The notes beneath the pieces are model-generated. The model saw only the letters and a list, made by a program, of their open reading frames with translations. It had not been told where the DNA came from and made no database searches. The translations under genes were made by a program, and so were the position numbers. Positions 25,931-34,268 of a stretch of DNA of 64,000 bases are shown here, one piece after another. The DNA is taken from the IMG/VR virus record IMGVR_UViG_3300024520_000049, positions 1 to 64,000 of that record, one strand, 5' to 3'. Position 1 is the first letter of the stretch, and every line of letters starts with the position of its first letter. This DNA comes from a virus.

Positions 25931-26347
25931 GTGGATAACCCATACATACAAGGCTTCATAGAGAAGTGCGCCGAGCACAGCATCGACCCCGAAGAGCTGA
26001 TTAAAGCAGCTTTCCGTGGAGATATCCTACGCCGAGCGCTGGCGGCGGTAAATCCCGCCGCAAAATTGTCCTTCGGCACGGGTAAGCTATTTCCGGCTAA
26101 AGGGACAGCTTCATACCTGGAAGGCATGTACTCCAACCCAGGCCGCTATGCCACTGAGCTGAACGCAATCGAGCACCCCGCGCTTCGCAGACCTTTCGCG
26201 AATCCTGGGCAGGCTCAAGGCGTTCGGGATCACTGGGCGGGAGTCTTAAAACAAGTGAGGGCCGCGCTCAAAGCCGACAAGCAGCCAATAGCGAGCGAAG
26301 CACTGGTGTCCAACGCCCCAGCAAACGTGGCGGGTACATGGAAATAG
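25931..26347 (+). CDS. KCAEHG-motif protein with basic body
   Basis: 138 residues from a GTG start 3 nt after the previous stop. The motif (YIQGFIEKCAEHSIDP, 5-20) is followed by EELIKAAF, the K-x-A pattern again. The remaining chain is basic and Ala-rich with Pro, ending in a weakly structured tail. The end overlaps the next gene by 10 nt. Two motif proteins in direct tandem (with the one at 25667) suggest local duplication. Confidence 0.7.
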   Translation: MDNPYIQGFIEKCAEHSIDPEELIKAAFRGDILRRALAAVNPAAKLSFGTGKLFPAKGTASYLEGMYSNPGRYATELNAIEHPALRRPFANPGQAQGVRDHWAGVLKQVRAALKADKQPIASEALVSNAPANVAGTWK

Positions 26348-27351
26348 CTGGCAATACCGTACGAACTCCCAATGAGCATTCGATGTTCTTCCAGCCCGAC
26401 TGGCGCTACGCCATTGCGCGAGGAGTTGGGCAGTCTCGCACAGCCCCCACCGAGGACGGCAGCAGCCCACAAATGCGCTACTACGACTATACCCCCGATA
26501 CGTGGGTGCGCCGGCAAGTTCAGTATCTGGACACTGAGGGCAATAATAAGTGTGCAAACCTCAACAAGAATTTGAAACCACACGACCCGCGCTGGGCTGT
26601 CCGCGAGGCCAATGTCACTTATCTTGGAGATGAGCCCCGGCGCGAGGAAGATGAAGAGTTCACACCGCTGCTGAAGATGCGGTTGGAAGCGCTGCTTTTG
26701 TGCACAGACTTAACTTTATCGCAGATCGCAGATTATATGAATTCAACCGTCGCAGTGATAAAGGCTTACGAGCGTTTATTCTACAACGTGCGTGACGATA
26801 AAGGATTGATGAACGCAGCCCCATGGCTTTGTGAGTGGTTCGCAAAGGGAAATATCCCAGTCGTGAATCATGAGCAGACCAACAACTGGGACGTGTACTG
26901 GAAGGTTGTAGCTGTCGAGGGTGGTTTCAAAGCACTCCTTGCAACGTGGAACGGTACCCTGGCGCCGATCGGTGGGGAGTTCCCCGAAGTGGAGATGGCT
27001 CAAATGATGTTCCGCGGCCTTTTCCGCCGCATGGAGCGCAACATCCGCATGGGCCACATGTCACAGAACGCCTTGTCACAAACCCTGGAGCGTTTCCAGG
27101 CGATGATTATGGATATGCGCGAGCGTGGGGTAATGTCCAAAGGTGAACGAGTTTCAGATGAAAGTATCCTGATGCGCCTGCTGGGAGCGATGGCCCCGAA
27201 AGTGGTTGTACCGTCGGCTGAGCGGGTTGCTAGTAAACAAAAAGAAGTGGAAGCCAAGATTGAGATGATGAAGCAAACAGAGCGTGGTCACGGGTCGGGT
27301 AAAGACACGTTGACGTCAATCGGAGCGCAAGTCGCTGCGGCGAAGGCTTAA
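26338..27351 (+). CDS. Unknown protein with helix-turn-helix-like segment
   Basis: 337 residues. A segment at about 118-142 (LLLCTDLTLSQIADYMNSTV) has the pattern of a helix-turn-helix, followed by KAYERLFYNVRDD, a combination seen in some phage DNA-interacting proteins. The N-terminal 100 residues are folded with Trp/Tyr residues, and the C-terminal 130 are helical and charged, with many Met and Arg. A small-terminase-type role is possible from the HTH, but no large terminase is in view, so I leave it open. Confidence 0.66.
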   Translation: MEIAGNTVRTPNEHSMFFQPDWRYAIARGVGQSRTAPTEDGSSPQMRYYDYTPDTWVRRQVQYLDTEGNNKCANLNKNLKPHDPRWAVREANVTYLGDEPRREEDEEFTPLLKMRLEALLLCTDLTLSQIADYMNSTVAVIKAYERLFYNVRDDKGLMNAAPWLCEWFAKGNIPVVNHEQTNNWDVYWKVVAVEGGFKALLATWNGTLAPIGGEFPEVEMAQMMFRGLFRRMERNIRMGHMSQNALSQTLERFQAMIMDMRERGVMSKGERVSDESILMRLLGAMAPKVVVPSAERVASKQKEVEAKIEMMKQTERGHGSGKDTLTSIGAQVAAAKA

Positions 27352-27408
27352 TGGTTTGCTTTTTATTCCCTCGGGGCTTACGTTATGCCATAGTTTTGGA
27401 GGTAACAG

Positions 27409-28791
27409 ATGTTCAAAGAACAACTGATGAACGCACTACATCAAGCTGTCGGATACCGCAATGGCGGGATGGATGACAGCGCGGCTGTGGCAAAAGTTGC
27501 TGCGGCACAAGATTTTAATAGAGATCAGACACAGCGATTGCTGGAAGCCTACAATACGGCCAAGACCGTATACTTCTTCAAAGCTGCGGAAGATCGCCGC
27601 CAAGATTTTGGCCTTGCTAATCCAGATGCGGTGTTTACCACGCTATACCCCGCAGCCCCCGCGACGAAAGAGGCCTCAAACGAGCTTCACGATTATAGCT
27701 GCTATGACACCCCAGAGGCCAAGTATTACACAGATACCACTGTTGACGCGGCAGGTAATCGCCCAGTTGACTTCGGCAAAGCGGCTGCCGCTGAAGAGCC
27801 TACGCTCAACAATCGGTACACCAACAATCAGCAGTCCGTGCGATCGCTGAAGCAGGCTGCGTCACATTGCAAAGACTCCGCAGAGATTTGCAGCACCAAG
27901 TACAACCTGCTGCTGCAGAAGATTGCGTCAGAGATTCGGCAAGCTGACTTTGAAGGCGTCAAGCTCGCGCAGGCTGAGCACGCCTTCTGGGAACTGTACG
28001 GCAAAGAGCTCGCTACTCCCGCAGTAGATGACCTCGTGACACATCTACCCGCTTCATATCAGCAGAAGCGCGCTGCAGACAGTGCTTATGGAACTTTGAC
28101 GACGTTCGATCGCCAGTACCCTGAGATGATGGGGCAGATGAAAGAGGCGATGCAAGCACGACTCGGCTACGCGGAAATGTACGCTGCAGCTACGGTTTTT
28201 GACAAGGAGGCTGCAGCTCAGGAGGGTGAGTTCTTAAAGTCCGCAGGGCTCGCAGTAGAGCCCGCGCATGATGACTTTGATGACATGATCCCTAAGAACC
28301 TGCAGCTGGGCAAAGCAGCGCAGACATCTCTGACAAGTTGGGGTGAGCTGGGGACGCAAAAAAAAAGTCCACAGACCTCCGTACTTGATTCCATGGTCGG
28401 CGGCGTAACCAAAGGAGTTGGTCGTGCAGTTGGCGGCGCAGTTGAGCCCGCGGTACGAGAGGCTTTGGTTCCACCTAATATAGAGGGTGCAAAAACCACC
28501 GACCGCCTGAAGAATTTACAGCGCCAGATTATCTTGGATGATCTTCTGGCCAATGACCCGGTGCTGGCTGGTGAGGACTCTCCAAAGATCCTTGCAGCTT
28601 ATGAATCGCTCTGGCAGGTAGCTCCAGAGGTGTCGATGAACAAGGAAGTTGTTCGCTCGGTACTTCGCGCTGCGTCCCAGGCGGTATCAGTCAGCCCTTA
28701 TGACGCGAAGTCATGGGCGGAGCTGGAGAACGAAGTTCGTAAACAGGTTGAGTTTGGCGGTAAGCCCAAAGCTAAGGCGACAGTAGTATGA
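27409..28791 (+). CDS. Ala-rich helical protein of unknown function
   Basis: 460 residues; GGAGG precedes the ATG. The chain is mostly helical and Ala/Glu/Lys-rich. Several K-x-A tripeptides (FGKAAAAEE, FDKEAAAQEGEFLKSAG) resemble the region after the shared motif elsewhere. A short glycine-rich stretch at about 330-350 (VGGVTKGVGRAVGGAVEP) is zipper-like. The C-terminal 100 residues look like a compact helical domain. Precedes the head module; probably an internal or structural virion protein. The 57 nt upstream contain no convincing promoter or terminator. Confidence 0.68.
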   Translation: MFKEQLMNALHQAVGYRNGGMDDSAAVAKVAAAQDFNRDQTQRLLEAYNTAKTVYFFKAAEDRRQDFGLANPDAVFTTLYPAAPATKEASNELHDYSCYDTPEAKYYTDTTVDAAGNRPVDFGKAAAAEEPTLNNRYTNNQQSVRSLKQAASHCKDSAEICSTKYNLLLQKIASEIRQADFEGVKLAQAEHAFWELYGKELATPAVDDLVTHLPASYQQKRAADSAYGTLTTFDRQYPEMMGQMKEAMQARLGYAEMYAAATVFDKEAAAQEGEFLKSAGLAVEPAHDDFDDMIPKNLQLGKAAQTSLTSWGELGTQKKSPQTSVLDSMVGGVTKGVGRAVGGAVEPAVREALVPPNIEGAKTTDRLKNLQRQIILDDLLANDPVLAGEDSPKILAAYESLWQVAPEVSMNKEVVRSVLRAASQAVSVSPYDAKSWAELENEVRKQVEFGGKPKAKATVV

Positions 28792-29504
28792 AGATACGGA
28801 CGATCAAAAAGATTGAGAACGACGTCTTTCAGGTGATTAAGAGCACGGAAGACTTCAGTGAGGCTGACGTTCAGCTGATGGAGAAGTATGGCGAGCCCGA
28901 GGTTGATCTCGGCGGCACGTTCACAGCAAGCCCTGATTTCACCTTCCCGACCCGTCTGGAGAAGATAAAGACCGAATCCCCATTCACTCAGACATTTGAT
29001 TCACGAGATCTCGACGCGGTGGAAGTTACGACACTGACAGTCGAGGCCGCGGGCGACGCTGCAACGCTCAACAGTCTCTACTTCGACATCGACGCTGCTG
29101 ACGGCAACCAATACCGCGTCTGGTTTGACGAGAATAACACGGGCACGCCACCAGCCGCCGCGGGCCGCACCCTTGTTGAGATCGACCTCCCGCTGGCTGG
29201 CACAACCACAGATACAGCCAACGCGCTGTTTGCGGCACTCGACGCGCTGTCGTCCTTCTCGGTAGTGCAAGCCACGCTGGTGCTGACTGTGACCGACACC
29301 GCCGTTGGCCAGGTGACAGACGCTGATCAGGGCACAACGACAGCTGCGGTTGATCTCACGGTCGCCACCGCGACACAGGGCGGGTCTGCTGAAGAGAACG
29401 CGGATATCTGGAGTACTGAGATAAGCGTCCGGATCAAGGCGGCGCTGGTCGAGCTGCGTGAGAATGCAGATACCTTTACAGGTGAAGAGGTCGAGAACTG
29501 CTGA
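28788..29504 (+). CDS. Beta-rich domain protein
   Basis: 238 residues; ATGA overlap with the previous gene. An N-terminal charged region is followed by a beta-sandwich-like part (about 85-200). It has FDIDAADGNQYRVWFDENN and repeated Thr/Ala/Val/Asp strands ending in TVTDTAVGQVTDADQGTTTA. This composition resembles the beta-rich insertion in the tail sheath at 37810, so a related domain may be used in both. Likely a virion accessory protein; function unknown. Confidence 0.66.
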   Translation: MKIRTIKKIENDVFQVIKSTEDFSEADVQLMEKYGEPEVDLGGTFTASPDFTFPTRLEKIKTESPFTQTFDSRDLDAVEVTTLTVEAAGDAATLNSLYFDIDAADGNQYRVWFDENNTGTPPAAAGRTLVEIDLPLAGTTTDTANALFAALDALSSFSVVQATLVLTVTDTAVGQVTDADQGTTTAAVDLTVATATQGGSAEENADIWSTEISVRIKAALVELRENADTFTGEEVENC

Positions 29505-30328
29505 TGGATAAGCAAGCACAGACTATGGCAGCTCTTACAGCCGCCGGCAATACATTGACAAAGTCCGCGCAAGGTGTCACTGATCAGCTCTCACAGCTCT
29601 GGTCGACACTGGGCGACAGCCAGAAGCAAGTGATCATCAACGGGCTGCTCGGCGGTGCCGTTGGCGGTGGGGCTGGTGGTATTGGCGGCGCACTCTCAGA
29701 AAACTCAACAGCTGCCGGTTCTGGGCTGATGGGCGCCTTGTTGGGCGCCCTCGCTGGCGCAGGCGGCACAGCAGGCTACAATCTCTTGTCAGGCAAGCAG
29801 CTGATGCCCGGTGAGCAGGCGGCGGAGCTGCCAGCCACGGATAAGGCCATGAACGCCCTTACCGGGGCAGCATTGAGTAACCCAGCGACTACCCTCGGAA
29901 CCGCACTTGGTGCCGGTGTAGCAGCAAAGGGGTACCCGACCCGCAGCTCGTTACGCAGTAAGATTATGGAAGTTGCACAAAAGGCCAAAGGCAACGCCGG
30001 CGCAGAGCTGGGCGCAATGTCTGGAATGGGTGGTGACGCTTCGTTTCAAGAGGCCATGCGCAAGGTTTTGGGCGAAACCCACTTCCGCCCCGGCTACGAC
30101 TTCAGGACTGGGGCAAATGCCGCCGAGCTTACTGGGGGCGGTAAGGCGCGACAGACGGTCGAGGGTGTGCGGCGAGCTATCACCGGGGCCGGCCGCTCCG
30201 GAAGTACTTTACGCCAAGCCGCGAACATAGCATCTGTCCCGCGCTCAAGACTGTCACTTGCCGCTATACCTGCTGGCGCGGGCTTGGGCTACCTCATGGA
30301 TCGTTACCTTAAAGGAGAGAGTGGCTGA
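29504..30328 (+). CDS. Glycine-zipper hydrophobic protein
   Basis: 274 residues, one-base overlap with both neighbours (stop/start TGATG). Residues about 44-95 are a long glycine-zipper run (LLGGAVGGGAGGIGGALSEN and SGLMGALLGALAGAGGTAGY), which could insert into membranes. Further small-residue helices occur later, and the C-terminus (AIPAGAGLGYLMDRYLKGE) has the GAGxGYxxxxxL pattern shared with other proteins here. No motif of the KCAEHG type. Candidate internal or pore-forming virion protein. Confidence 0.7.
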   Translation: MDKQAQTMAALTAAGNTLTKSAQGVTDQLSQLWSTLGDSQKQVIINGLLGGAVGGGAGGIGGALSENSTAAGSGLMGALLGALAGAGGTAGYNLLSGKQLMPGEQAAELPATDKAMNALTGAALSNPATTLGTALGAGVAAKGYPTRSSLRSKIMEVAQKAKGNAGAELGAMSGMGGDASFQEAMRKVLGETHFRPGYDFRTGANAAELTGGGKARQTVEGVRRAITGAGRSGSTLRQAANIASVPRSRLSLAAIPAGAGLGYLMDRYLKGESG

Positions 30329-31761
30329 TGAATGGCATGACCAAACTGATTTACTCAAACGCCTCTCCAGACGCGTTTGATTTCCGTATCCGCCTGCTAG
30401 AAGACCCGGCCCGGATGGTAAAGGCGGCCGCCGCATTTGCAGACGCTGATTACGTCAAACCTGGTATAGGTAAGGTTGGCCTACATGTCATCGCGCTGGG
30501 CGACGCCGAACGTTACGGACTCAACCGTAACGCAGACGGGTTTCCCAAAGCAGCATGTGAGAAGTACCATCATACCTTTACAAAGCATGGGCATGTGTAC
30601 CAGCACCACCAGAACAAGGACCCGAAGAAGGCTCTTGGCGAAATCAAGCTTTCCGCGTATAACGAGCCCCAGGCTCGCATTGAGCTATTCCTCCATGTGG
30701 ATGAGAAGAAGGCCGAGGCTCACTTGCACAAGTTGGCAACCACAGGTGACCTACCCTACTCTATGGCGTGCCGGGTCCAGTTTGACCGCTGCACTCGCTG
30801 TAACACGTTGCGCAAATCGGCTTCTGACCCGAACCAATGTGATCATGTCAAATATGAGCTTGGCAAGATGGGTGAGGACGGTGCGGTGACAGGGACACAG
30901 AACGATGAGCCTAAGTTCTTTGACATCAGTTTTGTAAACCGCCCAGCTGACCGTATCGCGTGGAATCTTAAAACAGCATCCGCCGACGGGATGGACGCTA
31001 TCAAGCTGGCAGCCGAAGCCGGAATTTACACACCCCAGCACCTTATGCTGGTCTCAGCGCTGGCAAACTACAAGATGGGCCTGCTGAACAAAATGGCCAA
31101 GTTTGAGCAATTGTACACTGAGTTGTCACATCGTGGAGCTCAAGGTAATAGAGAGTTGGAGCTTTGGGAGCTGCGAAAGGCTGCTGCCCACCAGACGTTG
31201 CCCGACGCGGCAATTGAAGAGCTACGCAACTACGAACCATCTGATGCCATGACTGTGCTGGCGGCCGACCGTATTATTCTAGACCCGGTGTCGTATGTTA
31301 AATACGCGATGGGCCTAGATTGCGGGGAGCTGGCTCCACATATGCCTGGTATCTTGGCAGGAGTCAACGGGATATTCACCAGACTCCTGAAAGAAGGAAA
31401 AGCAGCGGAAGTTTGTGGAGACTCATATTATGACGTCGATACGAACATACTTGGCCGCTATTTAGCACCGTCGCTGCAGAAGCTTGCGGCGGAGGTTCGA
31501 TCTGAGTCTTCGTTTGAAGAGAAAACCGCAAGCCACCGGGCTGTGCGGGCGACAATTGAGGGCATGTCTGTGAAGATCGCAAATGTAACTCCAGATGTCA
31601 TTGAAAAATTCGATGCTGGAGTTGTAAACTGCGTGTCCGAGCGTTATGCTTCCTACAAGCTGGCTGCTGTCAGTGCGATGTCATCATTCAACCCAAACGA
31701 TGATTTGGATCGTCAACTCGCTATATTAGCAGCTCAAAATATGGTTGAAAGGTTACACTAA
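30328..31761 (+). CDS. Prohead maturation protease
   Basis: 477 residues. Likely serine protease that trims the procapsid (scaffold and capsid). The N-terminal 210 residues carry the fold signature: GLNRNADGFPKAACEKY (about 64-80), HGHVYQHHQN with His93/94, GEIKLSAYNEPQARIEL (about 104-120) and LPYSMACRV with Ser145. His and Ser positions fit the HK97/T4 gp21-type protease family (S78/U9-like). An extra CTRC ... CDH cluster (C155, C158, C171, H173) may bind zinc. The C-terminal 260 residues are helical and less typical, perhaps a fused scaffold-like part. It lies directly before a scaffold-like gene and two genes upstream of the capsid set, as expected. Ribosome site AAAGGAGAG. Confidence 0.82.
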   Translation: MNGMTKLIYSNASPDAFDFRIRLLEDPARMVKAAAAFADADYVKPGIGKVGLHVIALGDAERYGLNRNADGFPKAACEKYHHTFTKHGHVYQHHQNKDPKKALGEIKLSAYNEPQARIELFLHVDEKKAEAHLHKLATTGDLPYSMACRVQFDRCTRCNTLRKSASDPNQCDHVKYELGKMGEDGAVTGTQNDEPKFFDISFVNRPADRIAWNLKTASADGMDAIKLAAEAGIYTPQHLMLVSALANYKMGLLNKMAKFEQLYTELSHRGAQGNRELELWELRKAAAHQTLPDAAIEELRNYEPSDAMTVLAADRIILDPVSYVKYAMGLDCGELAPHMPGILAGVNGIFTRLLKEGKAAEVCGDSYYDVDTNILGRYLAPSLQKLAAEVRSESSFEEKTASHRAVRATIEGMSVKIANVTPDVIEKFDAGVVNCVSERYASYKLAAVSAMSSFNPNDDLDRQLAILAAQNMVERLH

Positions 31762-31776
31762 GGAGATAACACCAAA

Positions 31777-33276
31777 ATGCCAACTGTAGATCAAATTCTT
31801 AACGACACTCGCGCGTTCGTGAAAGAGAAGCAGGCCAGCTTCCGGAAAGGCGCGGCAGAAGAAGCTCTGTCCAACCCCGGCTCGATTCCTGGCTCTGTCC
31901 ATGATTCGAACGTCGACGCTTCTATGCAAAACTCTCATCCCGAAACCCAGCAGGAAATTCCCGCTGGGTCCAAAGTCCGCTCTGGCGCTACTGACGGTGA
32001 GGACCTCGAGTCAGGTCACGCCACCAATGCCCTTGAGCCGATTCCGGGTGTAACTCAAGAACCCCTCGAATCTGCTGATGCGCTTGGTGGGAATGTGGGC
32101 TCCAGTACAGTGGGCGATCAGGCTCACGACGGTACCGCGGGCGCGCTTGGTGATGAAAGCCGCTCCACTGAGGGTACTCCAGCCACCCATAAACATCCCG
32201 CTGCCAAGCATGCGAATGATCTGTTGTCTATGATTAGTCAGCACAATGCGCAGCAGAAAGCAGCCGCTGCCCCGGCACCCGGCACCGCGCCGGCGCCAAC
32301 AAAAACTGCTGCTCCCGCCGCCCCAGCACCTGCTGCACCCACCCCAGCGCCGACAAAAGCGGCTGCTTGTGAGTGTGGCAAGGACGACTGCACGGCGTGC
32401 AACAAAGTCGCTGGCGACACAAAGCACGCTGGTGAAATTGAACTCACCCAGGATGTCCTGTCCAAGATTGCATCTGTGATCCTCAGCACCGAAGAAGGTT
32501 GGGCCTTTGCCGAAGCGCAAATGTCGAAAGCCGCTGGTGCCGACGCAGCCCGCGAGACTATTCAGTTTCTCGAGCAGCAGGCGCTGGAGGCTGAAAAGCA
32601 GGCCGCGTATGCTCAAGGGCAGACAGACGCCGACAACCTAATCAAAGCTGCTGTGTATGAAGCAGGCCGCGCTGACGCAGCGGCTGCCGCAAGCCCAGTT
32701 GCCCCACAGGCCCAGGCGGGCTCTGTTGTCAGCCAGCTCAAAGCTGCTGCTGCTCGTTACCGCCAGCAGACTCCTGCAACTAATGTTAAGGGTCTTCAAG
32801 ATCTTGGACGCGAAGTTGCAGAACAGGCTGTGAAACAGGCGCAGGATCTGGCCGCCGCCCTCGGTGGCGGTGCCCCGGCCCCTGAGGTGATGCCTCCCGA
32901 AGCTGGCGGCGAAGATCTCGACGCCGCAGCTGCGGAAATGGCTGCCCCTCCAATGGAAGGTGGTGGTGAAGAAGACATCAGCCCTGAAGAACTGGAACAG
33001 GCTCTCTCAATGATGGCCCAAGAAGGTACCATCGGCCCAGAGGACGTCCAGGAGATCTTGGCGTATCTGGAACAAGCTGGCGGTGCTCCCGAAATGGGTG
33101 GTGCCGAAATGGGTGGTGCCGAAATGGGTGCTCCAGCCCCTCCGCCCCCAGCACCCGCACCTGCCGCAGAAGGCGGGGGCGACGAAGCCGCAGAAGATGA
33201 ATCTGGGATGGAAGCCTACGCAAGCGCTAACCCGCTTGTCCAAGCTATCCGCCGGGTCCAAGCTAAGAACAAGTAA
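31777..33276 (+). CDS. Scaffold-like acidic Ala/Pro-rich head protein
   Basis: 499 residues, strongly acidic and low complexity: Ser/Gly/Asp-rich first 130 residues, a Pro/Ala-rich region (about 160-195), a Cys/His patch (CECGKDDCTACNKV, about 197-212) and a helical middle rich in Ala and Glu. The acidic C-terminal part has EMGGA repeats and a Pro-rich run. Composition and position between protease and capsid fit a procapsid scaffold. The Cys/His patch is unusual for a scaffold. AAGGAG ribosome site. Alternative: a multi-purpose internal protein. Confidence 0.72.
   Translation: MPTVDQILNDTRAFVKEKQASFRKGAAEEALSNPGSIPGSVHDSNVDASMQNSHPETQQEIPAGSKVRSGATDGEDLESGHATNALEPIPGVTQEPLESADALGGNVGSSTVGDQAHDGTAGALGDESRSTEGTPATHKHPAAKHANDLLSMISQHNAQQKAAAAPAPGTAPAPTKTAAPAAPAPAAPTPAPTKAAACECGKDDCTACNKVAGDTKHAGEIELTQDVLSKIASVILSTEEGWAFAEAQMSKAAGADAARETIQFLEQQALEAEKQAAYAQGQTDADNLIKAAVYEAGRADAAAAASPVAPQAQAGSVVSQLKAAAARYRQQTPATNVKGLQDLGREVAEQAVKQAQDLAAALGGGAPAPEVMPPEAGGEDLDAAAAEMAAPPMEGGGEEDISPEELEQALSMMAQEGTIGPEDVQEILAYLEQAGGAPEMGGAEMGGAEMGAPAPPPPAPAPAAEGGGDEAAEDESGMEAYASANPLVQAIRRVQAKNK
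33091..33131 (+). repeat. 15-nt direct repeat, almost three copies
   Basis: The unit gaaatgggtggtgcc occurs at 33091-33105 and 33106-33120, with a third partial copy from 33121. It encodes EMGGA repeated in the C-terminal part of the scaffold-like protein. Likely a slippage-type expansion; the repeat number may vary between relatives. Confidence 0.9.
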
Positions 33277-33286
33277 GGAGCCCATC

Positions 33287-33655
33287 ATGCCAGAAGCAGT
33301 TAAAACAGACGAAATCATTGAGAAGGCCGCCGAGTACGTAGCTCAAACGCAGCCCCTCCTTGATAAGCACGCCTCTGAGAAGCGGGCTTTTGACACTCAA
33401 CTCCAGCGCACTGCTGGGGTTCTAGCAGACCGTGGAATGATCCGTCGCGACAAGATCACCGACTTTGTTGATAAGGTTGCAGCAGATCCTCGTAACGGTT
33501 TGCTTTTTATCGAGAAGATGGCTCACCTGGTTGGCGCTGACAACCTTGGAGCCCCTTCAGAAATCAAACAGGCTTCAGTGGCAGATGCTACTGATCCTTT
33601 CGTAAGAGCGTTTTGTCCGGAGCTCATTCCTTCGGATAATGGGCTCGTTGACTAA
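33287..33655 (+). CDS. Small head-module protein
   Basis: 122 residues from the ATG at 33287, preceded by AAGGAGC. Helical, mixed charge (EIIEKAAEYVAQTQPLLDKH), with a C-terminal PFVRAFCPELIPSDNG. Positioned between scaffold and decoration-like genes. No recognised family. The longer in-frame upstream start (33083) would run through the end of the scaffold gene and lacks a ribosome site, so I reject it. Confidence 0.7.
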   Translation: MPEAVKTDEIIEKAAEYVAQTQPLLDKHASEKRAFDTQLQRTAGVLADRGMIRRDKITDFVDKVAADPRNGLLFIEKMAHLVGADNLGAPSEIKQASVADATDPFVRAFCPELIPSDNGLVD

Positions 33656-33672
33656 AAAAAGGAGATAAAAAC

Positions 33673-34206
33673 ATGCCTCAGGGACATTTCAACGTACTGA
33701 AGGGCGCGTACCCTACTCTGCAACAGCTCGATGAGTCGTTGCCCGTAGCGTCTACAGTTACCGGCGTGGTTCGCGGTTCTTGCGTACGTGCTGCCGACGA
33801 TGGCGGAACTCGTAGCTGGTTTATTACAGCTTCAGATGCCACTAATCAAGGCGCAGCTAACACGCCTGGCCCGCTCATCTATTTCTCACTCCAGGATCAG
33901 GGCCAGCCTGACGTGGACATGGCCGGTGTTTTGACCGCCATCCCATGCAGCATGCCCAACGAGATCGAAACCGACCAGTATGCTGCTGGTGGCACGTTCC
34001 CGATCGGTGGCTATGTTATGGCCGGCGCGGACGGGAAACTGGAAGATCACACAGATGATTTGACCGCTATTGGTCAGGTCACCCGTGCGCCGTATATCCG
34101 GTGGGCAAATGACGCCATCGCAGTAACTGGTAAGCGTACCGGTAACCGCATCAACGTCATCGCACTCTGGACTATGTACATTCCAAACCTATCCACCGCG
34201 CCTTAA
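33673..34206 (+). CDS. Putative capsid decoration or head protein
   Basis: 177 residues, beta-rich and Gly/Thr-rich (STVTGVVRGSCVRAADDGGT; FPIGGYVMAGADGKLEDHT). This composition and its place directly before the major capsid gene match decoration (head-stabilising) proteins of other tailed phages, so the assignment rests on context. A strong AAAAGGAG ribosome site suggests high expression. No zinc site or membrane segment. Confidence 0.62.
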   Translation: MPQGHFNVLKGAYPTLQQLDESLPVASTVTGVVRGSCVRAADDGGTRSWFITASDATNQGAANTPGPLIYFSLQDQGQPDVDMAGVLTAIPCSMPNEIETDQYAAGGTFPIGGYVMAGADGKLEDHTDDLTAIGQVTRAPYIRWANDAIAVTGKRTGNRINVIALWTMYIPNLSTAP

Positions 34207-34218
34207 TCCACCTCTTAA

Positions 34219-34248
34219 TTGAGATGATTCCAAGGTTCAACGGATAAT
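34219..34248 (+). promoter_or_regulatory. Candidate sigma-70-type promoter for the major capsid gene
   Basis: TTGAGA (34219-34224) and GATAAT (34243-34248) are separated by 18 nt, each one base away from the bacterial consensus. Transcription would start just before the AAGGAG ribosome site at about 34254. The 62-nt gap here is longer than most in this genome. Read from the sequence only; no expression data. Confidence 0.5.
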
Positions 34249-34268
34249 ATATTAAGGAGAGCATTAAC

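Noticed and set aside
27352-27408. Possible promoter or terminator before the gene at 27409
   Set aside because: TTGCTT and a T run are present, but no stem or convincing -10/-35 pair.
33091-33135. Repeat cluster as a CRISPR-like array
   Set aside because: Contiguous 15-nt coding repeats without spacers; a coding tandem repeat.
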